From positions 1,488,001 to 1,552,000 of the forward strand of contig JAGMUV010000006.1 in assembly GCA_020744425.1 (NCBI GenBank): a stretch of 64,000 bases of DNA, in the 5' to 3' direction. Below, one piece after another: positions 1 to 12,238 of this stretch. The notes beneath the pieces are model-generated. The model made no database searches and was not told the DNA's origin. It saw nothing but the letters and a program-made list of their open reading frames with translations. The translations under genes and the position numbers were made by a program. This DNA comes from Dactylonectria macrodidyma (taxonomy: Eukaryota > Ascomycota > Sordariomycetes > Hypocreales > Nectriaceae). Each line of letters starts with the position of its first letter. Position 1 is the first letter of the stretch.

Positions 1-922
1 AACTTAGAACCTTTCTTTACTAAATCCTTTAATAATTCTAAAATTCCCTTAGTTTTTAATGCATAACTCCTTTAGCTATATATTAATAAATATAAGGTCA
101 GATTATAATTATATAATTTATATATTATAAGTAGTATTCTTTAAGTTATTAAAGAAGTTATTATTGATAATTATTATTTCCTTTTTTATCTCTTTTAAAC
201 TAATTCTTTTAATAAAACCTATTCTATTTTAATTTATTAAATTATATAATTATTTAATAAAGCTTATAAAAATAAGTTCTTTTAAAAGATATAATAACTA
301 AAAATTATTAATTAAATAAGCTTTTTATAATTAGGTTAGTTAAACTCAGCCTTTATTATAAGTCTTAAGCTAAATAGATAAAATACTTTTTATAACTTAA
401 GAAATAAGCTTTAATCTTCTTTACTTCTTTTAGTTAATATATATATAAGATAATTCTTATATACTAATATTAGTAAGGGTCTATTAGGCTATTATATAAT
501 GCACTATATATATATTATATTTTTTATTTAGTTAAGGAGGGTTATTATAAGTTAGTTATATTATAAGTAAGTAGTTAAATTATAATATAATAAGAATTGT
601 AAAGCGGTAATTGAATTGCGACTTGGAATTATGACGAGCCCTTATAGGGCTTTTATTATATAATAATTTTACTTTCTAATACCTAGCTTTTCTATTTAGC
701 TTTTTAATCTAGCTTTTCTAGCTGCTTACTGTATCTTCAAGAGTTAAATAGGACAGTAAGGCTTATACCCTGATGCAGTAGAAACTCTAGTCATTCTGAG
801 TTACTATTGCTTTAGGCTTAGGTTTTAGGCCTTTATACTATTATTTACTATTAGTTATTTTTTTTTACCTATTTAACCTCTAGCCCCTCTTTAAGTATGC
901 ACTGCTAAGAACTATAACCTTA
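1..922 (-). repeat. 1.1 kb interspersed element, copy cut by window edge
   Basis: This is a reverse-oriented, RIP-mutated copy of the element seen best at 14656-15800. The end equivalent to the element's 5' terminus (reverse complement of TAAGGTTATAGTCC) lies at about 909-922. The module containing reversed GCTAGAT-type units is at about 690-720, and the window starts inside the far part of the element. The terminus beyond position 1 and its target-site duplication cannot be seen. Confidence 0.75.
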
Positions 923-1526
923 ATAAGATAAGTAGTCTAATAAAAGCTTATTAGTTTTAAAGCTTATTAATTTAATATAAGTTTAAAACCTAGCTTTTTA
1001 TATTAGCCTTTTATTAATTAAACTAACTTTGATAATTATAAGTATATTTATTTTAACTTTATATTTATTATATACTTAGTAAATAATTACTTATTTTTAG
1101 ATAATTAGATTAATTAATATAAGATATAATTTTAATATAAGGATTATATCTTTAGACTTTATACTTAATTATTTTTAATAAGTTAATTTTTTTAACTTTA
1201 ATATTGAATTATTATATTATAGTTTTTTAATAGTCTTTTAAATCTATTTATTAAAAGCTCTTTTAATTATTATATATTTAATAATAAAATAGCCTTTCTT
1301 ATTATAATTATAATATTAAATATAAGAATTATTTCTTAGTTTTATTAAATACTTAGTATATTTTTATTTATTATTTAATTTTAAATAATTAAAATAATTA
1401 CTTTTCTATTTACTTTTTATTAAGTTTCTTTATCTTTATAATATATAAAGTCTACTTTTATTATTAAAACTACTATTCAGACTTTCATTTCTATACTATT
1501 ATATTTCTATATAGTTATATATTCAT

Positions 1527-2735
1527 TAAGGTTATAGTCCTTAGTAGCGCATACTTAGAAAGAGGCTAGAGGTTAAATAGTTAAAAAAAAAATACAACTA
1601 ATAATAAATAATAGTATAAAGGCCTAAAACCTAAGCCTAAAGCAATAGTAACTCAGAATGACTAGAGTTTTTACTATATTAGAATATAAGCCTTATTATT
1701 CTATTTAACTCTTTAAGATGCATTACTAGAAAAGCTAGATAGAAAAGCTAAATAGAAAAGCTAGATAGAAAAGCTAGATAGAAAAGCTAAATAGAAAAGC
1801 TAAATAGAAAAGCTAAATAGAAAAGCTAAATATTAAAAGGCAAAATCATTATATAATAAAAGCTCTATAAAGGTTTATTATATTCTAAGCTTATTATAAT
1901 TCTAACTTATACTTATATTATAATTTAACTCTTTATAATTCTAAACTATAATTTAACTTATTAAAAACTAATTATAATAAATACTATAATAAATATTTAA
2001 TATAATATACTTTATACTTTTAATAACTTAGATTTTAATAATTATTATACTCTTTTTATATATAATTTAAATATTAAACTTAGTAAAGATATAAAAACCT
2101 TTAATAAGCTAAAAGCTATAATAATAGATTATAATTTTAAAAAAATTAAAACTATTAAAATATAATAACTTTTTAATAGTAAATAAGTTACTTTAATAAT
2201 TTTTAAAATTAAAGTATTCTTAAAACTATATTTCTTTAAAAGTAATTAATAATTTAAAAACGAAATTAAAAATAAATAATACTTTTTAAAATAATTAATA
2301 ATAAAGTTAGTAATTAGAATATCTTTAGAAGAAATAGTATTTTTAAAGTTATTAGTTAATATTAATAAAGAGTAAATAATATAAGTTATAAGTAATATAA
2401 TTATTATTAATATATAAAAAGACTAAAATAGAAGGATGTAATAGAAGGAGGTTCTACTAATGAGTTCTTAGTAGTTATTCTTAAAAGTTAGCAGACTGTT
2501 ATTAGTCATTATGCCTTTTAATTATAATAAGGAAATTGACTAGGAGGAGGGGTTTGTCTTAGATACTCACTAAGGGAGGAGGGATAAGAGTCTATCTATA
2601 ACTAGGTCGACTAATTAATCGAGTCCTTCGTTTTATAATAACTCAAGTAATGCAAACACGTGACTGTATAGAAACGCAGTAATGAGGAACGCGGCAGCGC
2701 AGAAACAAAAGTCTGAACAGCGGTTTTAATAGCGA
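1527..2735 (+). repeat. 1.2 kb interspersed element with 15-16 bp TSD
   Basis: This forward copy runs from TAAGGTTATAGTCCTTAG to AGCGGTTTTAATAGCGA. It is flanked by near-identical direct repeats: ATAGTTATATATTCAT at 1511-1526 and ATAGTTATATATTTAT at about 2735-2750, with one C/T difference. It has no terminal inverted repeats. The copy lies inside an older copy in the opposite orientation, whose sequence resumes after the duplication. Its distal 300 bp (about 2435-2735) is less AT-rich than its surroundings. Long target duplications without inverted repeats point to a non-LTR, SINE-like retroposon; that class is inferred. Confidence 0.75.
1727..1829 (+). repeat. 13-bp minisatellite inside the interspersed element
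   Basis: About eight tandem copies of a 13-bp unit close to AAAAGCTAGATAG are seen, some with the RIP-type variant AAATAG. The same array, with different unit numbers, lies at the same internal position in the other copies: six near 14872-14942, and two to four near 4575, 7865 and 9670. Confidence 0.85.
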
Positions 2736-3762
2736 TAGTTATATATTTATATTACTTCAGTTATTTTAAAATAAAGGACTTAATTAATTAGTTAACCTAG
2801 TTATAAATAGACTCTTATCCCTCCTCCTTTAATTACTAAGACCTTAAAACCTTCTTTTACTAAATCCTTTAACTATTTATAAGACCCTTGCTTTACTTAT
2901 ATTCCTAACTGATTAAGAGCAATACTAGTATTACAATTAATATTAAAAGTAACTATAATAAGACTCTTTTAGTTTTTAATATAATTATTACTCCTTTAGT
3001 TATATATTAATTAATATAAAGTTAGTTTATAATTATATAATTTATAAATTATAGCCTTATAAATTATTAAAAAAAAGTATTATTAATATTTATTTTTTCT
3101 TTCTTTTTCTTTTTATAACTTAATTCTTTTAATAAAACATACTATATTTTAATTTATTTAATTATATTCTTATTTAATAAAGTATATAAAAATAGGTTTT
3201 TTTAAAATATATAATAATTAAAAATTACTAATTAATAAGCCTTTTAGAATTAAATTAATTAAATATAGTTTTTATTATAAATCTTTAAATAAATAAAATA
3301 CTTTTATAATTTAAAAAGTAAGTTTTAATGTTATTTTTTTTAATATCTTTAATTAATATATATATAAAATCGCTATTCAAACTGCTATTCAGACTTTTAT
3401 TTTTATATTACTGCGTTTCTATATTATATATTTGCATTACTTAAGTTATCTTAAGATAAAGGATTCAATTAATTAGTTAACCTAGTTATAAATAGACTCT
3501 CATCCCTCCTCTTTTAATTACTAAGAACTAACCTTCCTTTACTAAATCCTTTAACTTATTATAATTAATATTAAAAGTAACTATAGAATTCTCTTAGTTT
3601 TTAATATAATTATTAGTTATTTTATATATTAATAATAACTATATTATTTAATATTTATATTATTTACTTTTTATTAATATTAATTAATAATTTAAAGAAT
3701 ATTATTTCTTTAAAAGATATTTTAAATATTAGTTCTATTATTAATTACTTTAAAAAATATTA

Positions 3763-4191
3763 TAACGTACATAATAAGCGAGTGTCCTAGACAAGCGAGT
3801 GTCTCACTCAGATTTTCACCTTAAATTGCGATTTTAAAATAATTCTTAAAAACTCAAACCAACTCTAAAAGAGCTATAGTTTTAAATATAGCTTAATTAT
3901 AATATATATTATTCTTATAAGCTTTCTTAAGCTATATATACTTATAGCGCTAGTAGTATAAAATTCGCACTGTTTTTTTTAATATTTTTATTTATAACTA
4001 GCTTAATAATTTAGTTAGAAATATAAAGAAAATACTATATTATAACTTTTTTTCTTAAAAGCTTAAAATTAATTCTTTAGAAATTTACTAATTAAATAGC
4101 CCGTTTTAGAAAATCTAAAATATGTACTTTTAGCTGTATAGTATAGGTGGGACACTCGCTTGTTTAGGACACTCGCTTATTATATATATTA
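3763..4191 (+). mobile_element. MITE copy 1 (429 bp)
   Basis: The element has terminal inverted repeats: the left arm 3772-3803 matches the reverse complement of the right arm 4151-4182 with one mismatch in 32 bp, and weaker pairing extends outward to 3763 and 4191. Each arm holds two direct copies of AAGCGAGTGTC spaced 17 bp apart. No coding sequence fits, so it is non-autonomous. It is inserted in a RIP-mutated copy of the 1.1 kb element. The outer TA dinucleotides are consistent with a TA target as used by Tc1/mariner-pogo elements; superfamily assignment is inferred. Confidence 0.85.
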
Positions 4192-4375
4192 TATTTTTAA
4201 TTTAGTTTTTAAATTATTAATTATTTTTAAAAAAGTATAATCTTAAGAATATTTTAATTTTAAAGATTATTAAAATAACTTACTTATTATTAAAGAGTTA
4301 TTAAGTTTTAATAATTTTAATTCTTTTAAGATTATATTTTATTATTATACTTTTTAACTTATTAAAGGTTTTTAT

Positions 4376-5432
4376 TAAAGTTATAGTCCTTAGTAGTGCA
4401 TACTTAAAGAGGGGCTAGAGATTAAATAGTTAAAAAAAAATATAATTAATAGTAAATAATAGTATAAAGGCTTAAAACCTAAGCCTAAAACAATAGTAAC
4501 TCAGAATGACTAGAGTTTTTACTATATTAAGGTATAAGCCTTACTATTTTATTTAACCCTTTAAGATGCATTACTAAAAAAGCTAGATAGAAAAGCTAGA
4601 TAGAAAAGCTAAACAGAAAAGCTAGATATTAAAAGGCAAAATCATTATATAATAAAAGCCTTATAAGAGTTTATTATATTCTAAGGTTATTATAATTCTA
4701 AATTATAATTTAATTATTTCTTTATAATTTTAAATTATAATTTAATTTATTAAAAACTAATTATAATAAATACTATAATAAATATTTAATATAATATACT
4801 TTATACTTTTAATAACTTAAGTTTTAATAATTATTATATTCTTTTTATATATAATTTAAATATTAAGCTTAATAAAAATATAAAAACCCTTAATAAATTA
4901 AAGACTATAATAATAAATTATAATTTTAAAAAAATTAAAATTATTAAAACTTAATAACTCTTTAATAATAAGTAAGTTATTTTAATAATCTTTAAAATTA
5001 AAGTATTTTTAAAATTATACTTTTTTAAAAATAATTAATAATTTAAAAATTAAATTAAAAATAAATAATACTTTTTAAAATAATTAATATTAAAGCTAAT
5101 AATTAAAATATTTTTAAAAAAAATAGTATTTTTAAAGTTATTAGTTAATATTAATAAAAATAAATAATATAAGTTATAAGTAATATAATTATTATTAATA
5201 TATAAAAGGACTAAGAATAATAGAAAGATATAATAAAAGGAGGTTTTATTAATAAATTCTTAGTAATTAAAAAAAGAAAAATAAGACTCTATTTATAATA
5301 AGATTAATTAATTAATTAAGTCTTTTATTTTATAATAACTTAAGTAATATAAATATATAATTATAGAGAAATATAATAATAAGGAATATAATAATATAAA
5401 AATAAAAGTCTGAATAGTGGTTTTAATAGTAA
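4376..5432 (+). repeat. 1.06 kb interspersed element with perfect 14-bp TSD
   Basis: A forward copy begins TAAAGTTATAGTCCTTAG and ends GTGGTTTTAATAGTAA. It is bracketed by identical 14-bp direct repeats TTAAAGGTTTTTAT at 4362-4375 and 5433-5446. The interrupted host sequence, an older copy, reads through cleanly when one duplicate is ignored. The interior is heavily AT-shifted and has no reading frame. Confidence 0.8.
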
Positions 5433-5869
5433 TTAAAGGTTTTTATATTTTTATTAAGCTTAGTATTTAAATTATATATAAAAAAGTATAGTAATTATTA
5501 AAACTTAAGTTATTAAGAGTATAAAGTATATTATTTTAAATATTTATTATAGTATTTATTATAATTAGTTTTTAATAAGTTAAAATATAATTTAAAATTA
5601 TAAAGAGTTAAATTATAATTTAAGATTTTAATAAGCTTAAAATATAATAAATATAGAGAGTTTTTATAAGGCTTTTATTATATAATGATTTTACTTTTTA
5701 ATATCTAGCTCTTATATCTAGCTTTTTAATTTAGCTTTTCTAATTATTTAATATATTTTAAAAGGTTAAAGAAAATAATAAAGCTTATACTTTAATATAA
5801 TAAAAACTCTAGTTATTCTAAGTTACTATTACTTTAAGCTTAGGTTTTAAGCCCTTATATTATTATTTA

Positions 5870-6962
5870 TAACTATTAAAACCGCTATTCAGACTTTTAT
5901 TCTTATACTACTGCGTTTCTATATCATATATTTATATTACTTAAGTTATCTTAAAATAAAAGACTTAATTAATTAGTTAACCTAATTATAAATAGACTCT
6001 TATCCCTCTTCCTTTATAAAACCTTCTTTTATTAAATCCTTTAACCATTCTAATAGGATTTACTTAGTTTCTAATATAGTTATTACTCTTTTAACTATAT
6101 ATTAATTAGTATAATATTAGCCTATAATTATATAATCTATATATTATAGCTCTTTAGGTTATTAAAGAAGGTATTATTAATAATTATTATTTCTTTTTAT
6201 TTTTCTTTTTAAGCTAATTCTTTTAATAAGACTTACTTTATTTTAATTTATAAAATTATATCTTTATTTAATAGAGCTTATAAGAATAAGTTCTTTTAAA
6301 AAATATAATAATTAAAAATTATTAATTAAATAAGCTTTTTATAATTAGGCTAATTAAACTTAGCCTTTATTATATATTTTAAGCTAAATAAATAAAATAC
6401 TTTATATAATTTAAAAAATAAGCTTTAATCTTATTTAATTCTTTTAATTAATATATATATATAAGATAATTCTTATATATTAGTATTAATAAGGGTTTAT
6501 TAAGCTATTATATAATATATTATATATATATTATATTATTTATTTAATTAAAAGCTATTATTATAAGTTAATTATATTATAAGTAATTAAATTATAATAT
6601 AATAGGAATTATAGAGCTATAATTAAATTATAACTTAGAATTATAATAAGCTTAGAATATAATAAACCCTTATAAGGCTTTTATTATATAATAATTTTGC
6701 CTTTTAATATCTAGCTTTTTTATTTAGCTTTTCTATTTAGCTTTTCTATTTAGCTTTCTAATTACTTAATGCATTTTGAAGGGTTGATTAAGATAGTAAG
6801 GCTTATACCCTAATATAGTAAAACTCTAGTCATTCTGAGTTACTATTGTTTTAGGCTTAGGCTTTAGGCCTTTATACTATTATTCACTATTAGTTATTTT
6901 TTTTCCTACTATTTAACCTCTAGCCCCTCTCTAAGTATACACTGCTAAGGACTATAACCTTA
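5870..6962 (-). repeat. 1.1 kb interspersed element, reverse copy
   Basis: This reverse copy runs from the reversed 3' terminus (ACTATTAAAACCGCTATTCAG) to the reversed 5' terminus (CTAAGGACTATAACCTTA). All internal modules are in order, including the reversed 13-bp repeat near 6715-6760. No convincing target-site duplication could be seen, probably because adjacent copies are themselves rearranged. Confidence 0.7.
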
Positions 6963-6983
6963 AAAAGATATAATAACTATTAA

Positions 6984-9159
6984 TTACTATTAAAACTACT
7001 ATTTACTTTTATTTTTATATTACTATATTCCTTATTATTGCGTTTTTATATAATTATATATTTATATTACTTAAGTTATTTTAAAATAAAGGACTTAATT
7101 AATTAGTTAATCTAATTATAAATAAACTCTTATCCCTTTTCTTTTAAAACCTAGAACCTTCTTTTATTAAATCCTTTAACTTATTATAATTAATATTAAA
7201 AGTAATTATAATAAGATTTCTTTAGTTTTTAATATATTAATTATTTTATATATTAATAATAATTATATTACTTATAATTTATATTATTTACTTTTTATTA
7301 ATATTAATTAATAATTTAAAAAATATTATTTCTTTTAAAAATATTTTAATATTAGTTTTATTATTAATTACTTTAAAAAGTATTATTTATATTTAATTTA
7401 ATTTTTAAATTATTAATTACTTTTAAAAAAGTATAGTCTTAATAATACCTTAGTTTTAAAGATTATTAAAGTAATTTATTTATTATTAAAGAATTACTAA
7501 GTCTTTATAGTTTTTATTTTTTTAAAATTATATATTATTATTTTCTTTAGCTTATTAAGTGTTTTTATATCTTTATTAAGCTTAATATTTAAACTCTATA
7601 TAAAAAGAGTATAGTAATTATTAAAATTTAAATTATTAAATGTATAAAGTATATTATTAAAGTCATAGTCCTTAGTAGTATATACTTAAAAAAAGGCTAG
7701 AAGTTAATTAGTTAAAAGACTTTTAATTAAGAATAAATAATAATATAAGTGCTTAAAATCTAAACCTAAAGTAATAGTAATTTGAAATAACTAGAGTTTT
7801 TATTATATTAAAATATAACCATTACTATTTTAATTAACTCTTTAAAATGCATTAAGTAATTAAAAAGCTAGATAGAAATATTAAATAGAAAAGCTAAATA
7901 GAAAAGCTAAATAAAAAAGCTAAATATTAAAGAGCAAATTTATTATATAATAAAAGCCTTATAAGAGTTACTTTAGTATATTCTAAGCTTATTATAATTC
8001 TAATTATATTATAATTTAACTACTTATAATATAACTAACTTATAATAACTCCTTCTAACTAAATAAATAATATAATATATATATAATATATTATATAATT
8101 TAGTAAACCCTTATTAATATTAATATATAAGAATTATCTTACATATATTAGTTAAAAGAATTAAAAAAGATTAAAGCTTACTTCTTAAGCTATAAAGAGT
8201 ATTTTATTTATTTAGCTTAAGACTTATAATAGAGGCTAAGTTTAGCTAACCTAATTATAAAAGGCTTATTTAATTAGTAATCTTTAGTTACTATATCCTT
8301 TAAGAGAACCTATTTTTAGAAGCTTTATTAAATAAGGATATAATTTAATAAATTAAAATAGAGTAAATCTTATTAGAAGAATTAGCTTAAAAGGAAATAA
8401 AAAAGGAAATAATAATTATTAATAATGACTTCTTTAATAACCTAAAGAGCTATAGTATATAAGTTATATAGTTATAGGCTAATCTTATACTAATTAATAT
8501 ATAGCTAAAGGAGTGATAATTGTATTAAAAACTAAAGGAATCCTATAGTTACTTTTAATATTAATTGTAGTAAGTTAAAGGATTTAGTAGAAGAAGGTTT
8601 AAAAGAGGAAGGATAAGAGTCTATTTATAACTAGGTTAACTAATTAATGAAGTCTTTTATTTTAAAATAACTTAAGTAATATAAATATATAATATAGAAA
8701 TGCAATAGTGTAGAAATAAAAGTCTGAATAGTGGTTTTAATAATAATAAAGTATACTATATTAAATATTTATTATAGTATTTATTATAGATTAGTTAAAT
8801 TATAAAGAGTTAGTCTTTAATTAGTTAAATTATAATTTAGAATTATAAAGAGTTAAATTATAATATAAGTATAAGTTAGAACTATAATAAGCTTAGAATG
8901 TAATAAATACTGAACTTTTATAACGCTTTTATTATATAATGATTTTAATTACTTAATGTATTTTAAAATGTTAAATAGAATAGTAAGGCTTATACCTTAA
9001 TATAGTAAAAACTCTAGTTATTTTAAGTTACTATTATCTTAAGCTTAGGTTTTAAGCCTTTATACTATTATTTAGTATTAATTATATATATATGTATTTT
9101 TTAAACTATTTAACCTTTAGCCTCTCTCTAAATATACACTACTAAGGACTATAACTTTA
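6984..9159 (-). repeat. 1.07 kb reverse copy split by a nested copy
   Basis: The reversed 3' end begins at about 6984 and the reversed 5' end lies at about 9159. The forward copy 7658-8745 interrupts it; removing that insertion and one target duplicate leaves about 1.07 kb, the normal element length. This gives a clear order of insertion, reverse copy first and forward copy second. Confidence 0.65.
7658..8745 (+). repeat. 1.09 kb interspersed element with 14-bp TSD
   Basis: A forward copy runs from TAAAGTCATAGTCC to GGTTTTAATAATAA. Direct repeats ATAAAGTATATTAT (7644-7657) and ATAAAGTATACTAT (8746-8759) flank it with one T/C difference. It lies within the reverse copy that spans 6984-9159. 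Confidence 0.75.
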
Positions 9160-9457
9160 ATATTAATTATTAATATTACTTTATTATTTAGTATTTATAT
9201 AATTATTATTAATTAAATTTATTAATTAAATTTATTATATTTTATAAATAAAGTATAAATTATTAGTTTTTTAATACTTATAATTTAATTATTAATTCTA
9301 TTAATTCTTTATATAATATTTAGCTTTAGAAAGTATAGCTTTAATATTTATTAATAATTTTACTTATTCTCTTATTTTATAACTATTAGTATATTATTAT
9401 AGTTTTTAAAGTTAAAATACTTTTAACCTTTTAAAAGTTAACTTTAGCTCTATTAAT

Positions 9458-10168
9458 TAAGGTTATAGTCTTTAATAGCGCATACTTAAAGAGAGGCCAG
9501 AGGTTAAATAATAAAATAAAAAAAAACTAATAATAAATAATAATATAAAGGCTTAAAACCTAAGCCTAAGGTAAGAGTAACTTAGAATGACTAGAGTTTT
9601 TATTATATTAGAGTATAAGCCTTACTATCCTAATTAACCCTTTAAAATACATTAAGTAGCTAGAAAGTTAAATAGAAAAGCAAGATAGAAAAGCTAGATA
9701 GAAAAGCTAGATATTAAAAGGCAAAATCATTATATATTAAAAGCTCTATAAGGGCTCTGCATTTATCGCATTCTAAGCTTATTATAATTCTAATCATATT
9801 ATAATTTAACGCTTTATAATTCCTATTATATTTTAATTTAACTTAAATAGGGATTAGCTTTATTTCTAAACTACTTATAATATAACCAACTTATAATAAC
9901 CCTTCTAACTAAATAAATAATATAATATATATATAGCGCATTATATAATAGCTTCATAGAGTAATATATTAAAAACTAAGAGAATCTTATTATTTAGTAA
10001 GTTAAAGGATTTAGTAAAAAAAGGTTTAAAAGAGGAAGGATAAGAGTCTATTTATAATTAGGTTAATTAATTTATTAAGTTCTTTATATTAAGATAATTT
10101 AAGTAATATAAATATATAAAAATATAAAAACATAAAAATAAAACTCTAAATAGCGGTTTTAATAGTAA
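9458..10168 (+). repeat. Internally shortened copy of the interspersed element
   Basis: Both termini are recognisable: TAAGGTTATAGTC at 9458 and TAGCGGTTTTAATAGTAA ending at 10168. The copy is only about 0.7 kb, so part of the interior between the 13-bp repeat (about 9665-9715) and the distal module has been lost. No clear target-site duplication is seen. Confidence 0.6.
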
Positions 10169-11176
10169 TATATTAAATATATTAATATAATACAGAAAAT
10201 TACTTTACTTAAGAATAAAAAGCTTAATTAAGATATTTAGTATTTATTAAATAAGCTTTAGTATTAAGCTTATTAAACTTACTTTTAATAGTATTATAAT
10301 AATATAATCATATATTAATAAATATAATAATATATTAAATATTATATTTTATATATTTAAAATATAAAATATTTAAAAGTTAAAAATAAAAAGATAATTA
10401 GAAATTTTTATTTACTTAAAGTTTATTTTATTAAGGTTTATTATATTTAGAAAAGTATATATTATAATATCTTTAATTATAATATAATTAGTAATAATAT
10501 TACTTATATTATACTTTAATTAAACTATTTTTTAAAGTTTTTTAATTATTTATATTATTATAATTACTTTTATTTTAATTAAGCTATATTCTTATATTAC
10601 TTTTAATATTAGTTTTAATATAAAAAGGATTAGCTTTAGCTTTATTAATATAATATCTTATTTTAAAATATTCTTATTATTCTATTTTTTATAAATTTAG
10701 AATATAAAAAGGCTAAAGCTTTTTTTATAAGTATTAACTTTAAAGAATAATAGCTTTTTAGAATTATAATAGTAAAAAAAGTATTAATTAGTAAAGAACT
10801 TTTATAAGTTATTAAAGGCTTTTCTTTTTTAATTACTAATTTAAACGTCTTTTATTTAACTTACTATTTATAAAAATTTTTTAATAATCCTTTAAATATT
10901 TTCTATATTTTATATTCTTTTTTTAATAATTATATTTTCTTTTTATATAATTTTTAAATTCTTATTTTATATTATAAAATGCTTTATTTAATAAATTTAT
11001 TTATATTAATATATATTTTAAAAGTAATTAAGTTTATAAATATAATTATTTTTTATAAAAATATTTAATTTATTAAAGGTTTTAAATCTTTTTTTATTAT
11101 TTATAATAAAGATATAAAAATAAATAATAAAAAATATAAAAAATAATTTAATTATAATAATATATATTTAATATTT

Positions 11177-12225
11177 TTACTATTAAAATTACTATTCAGA
11201 CTTTTATTTTTATATTACTATATTTCTTATTATTATATTTCTATATAATTATATATTTATATTACTTAAGTTATTATAAAATAAAAGATTTAATTAATTA
11301 ATTAACTTAATTATAAATAGACTCTTATCTCTCTTCTTTTAATTATTAAAAACTTATTAATAAAACCTCCTTTTATTATATCCTTTTATTATTTTTAATC
11401 CTTTTATATATTAATAATAATTATATTACTTATACCTTATATTATTTACTCTTTATTAATATTAACTAATAACTTTAAAAATACTATTTCTTTTAAAAAT
11501 ATTTTAATTATTAGCTTTATTATTAATTACTTTAAAAAGTATTATTTATTTTTTATTTAATTTTTAAATTATTAATTACTTTTAAAAAAATATAATCTTA
11601 AGAATACTTTAGTTTTAAAGATTATTAAAGTAATTTACTTATTATTAAAAAGTTATTAAGTTTTAATAATTCTAATTTTTTTAAAACTATAATTTATTAT
11701 TATAGTTTTTAGTTTATTAAAAGTCTTTATATCTTTATTAAGCTTAATATTTAAATTATATATAGAAAGAGTATAATAATTATTAAAACTTAAGTTATTA
11801 AGAGTATAGAATATATTATATTAGATATTTATTATAGTATTTATTATAATTAGTCTTTAATAAGTTAAATTATAATTTAGAATTATAAAGAGTTAAATTA
11901 TGATTTAGAATTATAATAAGCTTAGAATATGATAAATATAGAGCTTTTATAAGGCTTTTATTATATGATGATTTTGCTTTTTAATATCTAGCTTTTCTGT
12001 CTAGCTTTTCTATTTAGCTTTTCTAGTAATATATTTTAAAGGGTTAAATAGGATAGTAAGGCTTTGCACTCTGATGTAATAGAAACTCTAGTTATTCTAA
12101 GTTGTTATTGCTTTGGGCTTAGGTTTTAAGCTTCTATACTATTATTCACTATTAGTTATATTTTTTTTTAACTATTTAACCTCTGGCCCCTCTCTGAGTG
12201 TGCGCTGCTAAGGACTATAACCTTA
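11177..12225 (-). repeat. 1.05 kb reverse copy with 13-bp TSD
   Basis: A reverse copy runs from TTACTATTAAAATTACTATTC to CTGCTAAGGACTATAACCTTA. Flanking direct repeats are ATATTTAATATTT at 11164-11176 and ATATTTAATGTTT at 12226-12238, differing by one transition. The 5' terminal 250 bp (about 11960-12225) keeps more G and C than the rest. Confidence 0.75.
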
Positions 12226-12238
12226 ATATTTAATGTTT

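Larger units (their letters stand above)
1458..3365 (-). repeat. Older reverse copy split by a nested insertion
   Basis: The segment beginning near 1458 with the reversed 3' end of the element is interrupted by a forward copy at 1527-2735 and resumes at about 2751. The resumed part carries the reversed module that reads toward the CTCTTATCCCTCCTCC stretch near 2813. Another reversed 3' end appears near 3365, so at least two reverse copies abut or are nested here. The right boundary given is approximate. Confidence 0.55.

Noticed and set aside
1..60. Search for telomeric repeats at the AT-rich end
   Set aside because: No TTAGGG-type tandem array is present; the window simply starts inside a transposable element copy.
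1720..1850. Regular repeats considered as a CRISPR array
   Set aside because: The 13-bp units are directly adjacent without spacers and the genome is fungal; it is a minisatellite within a transposable element.
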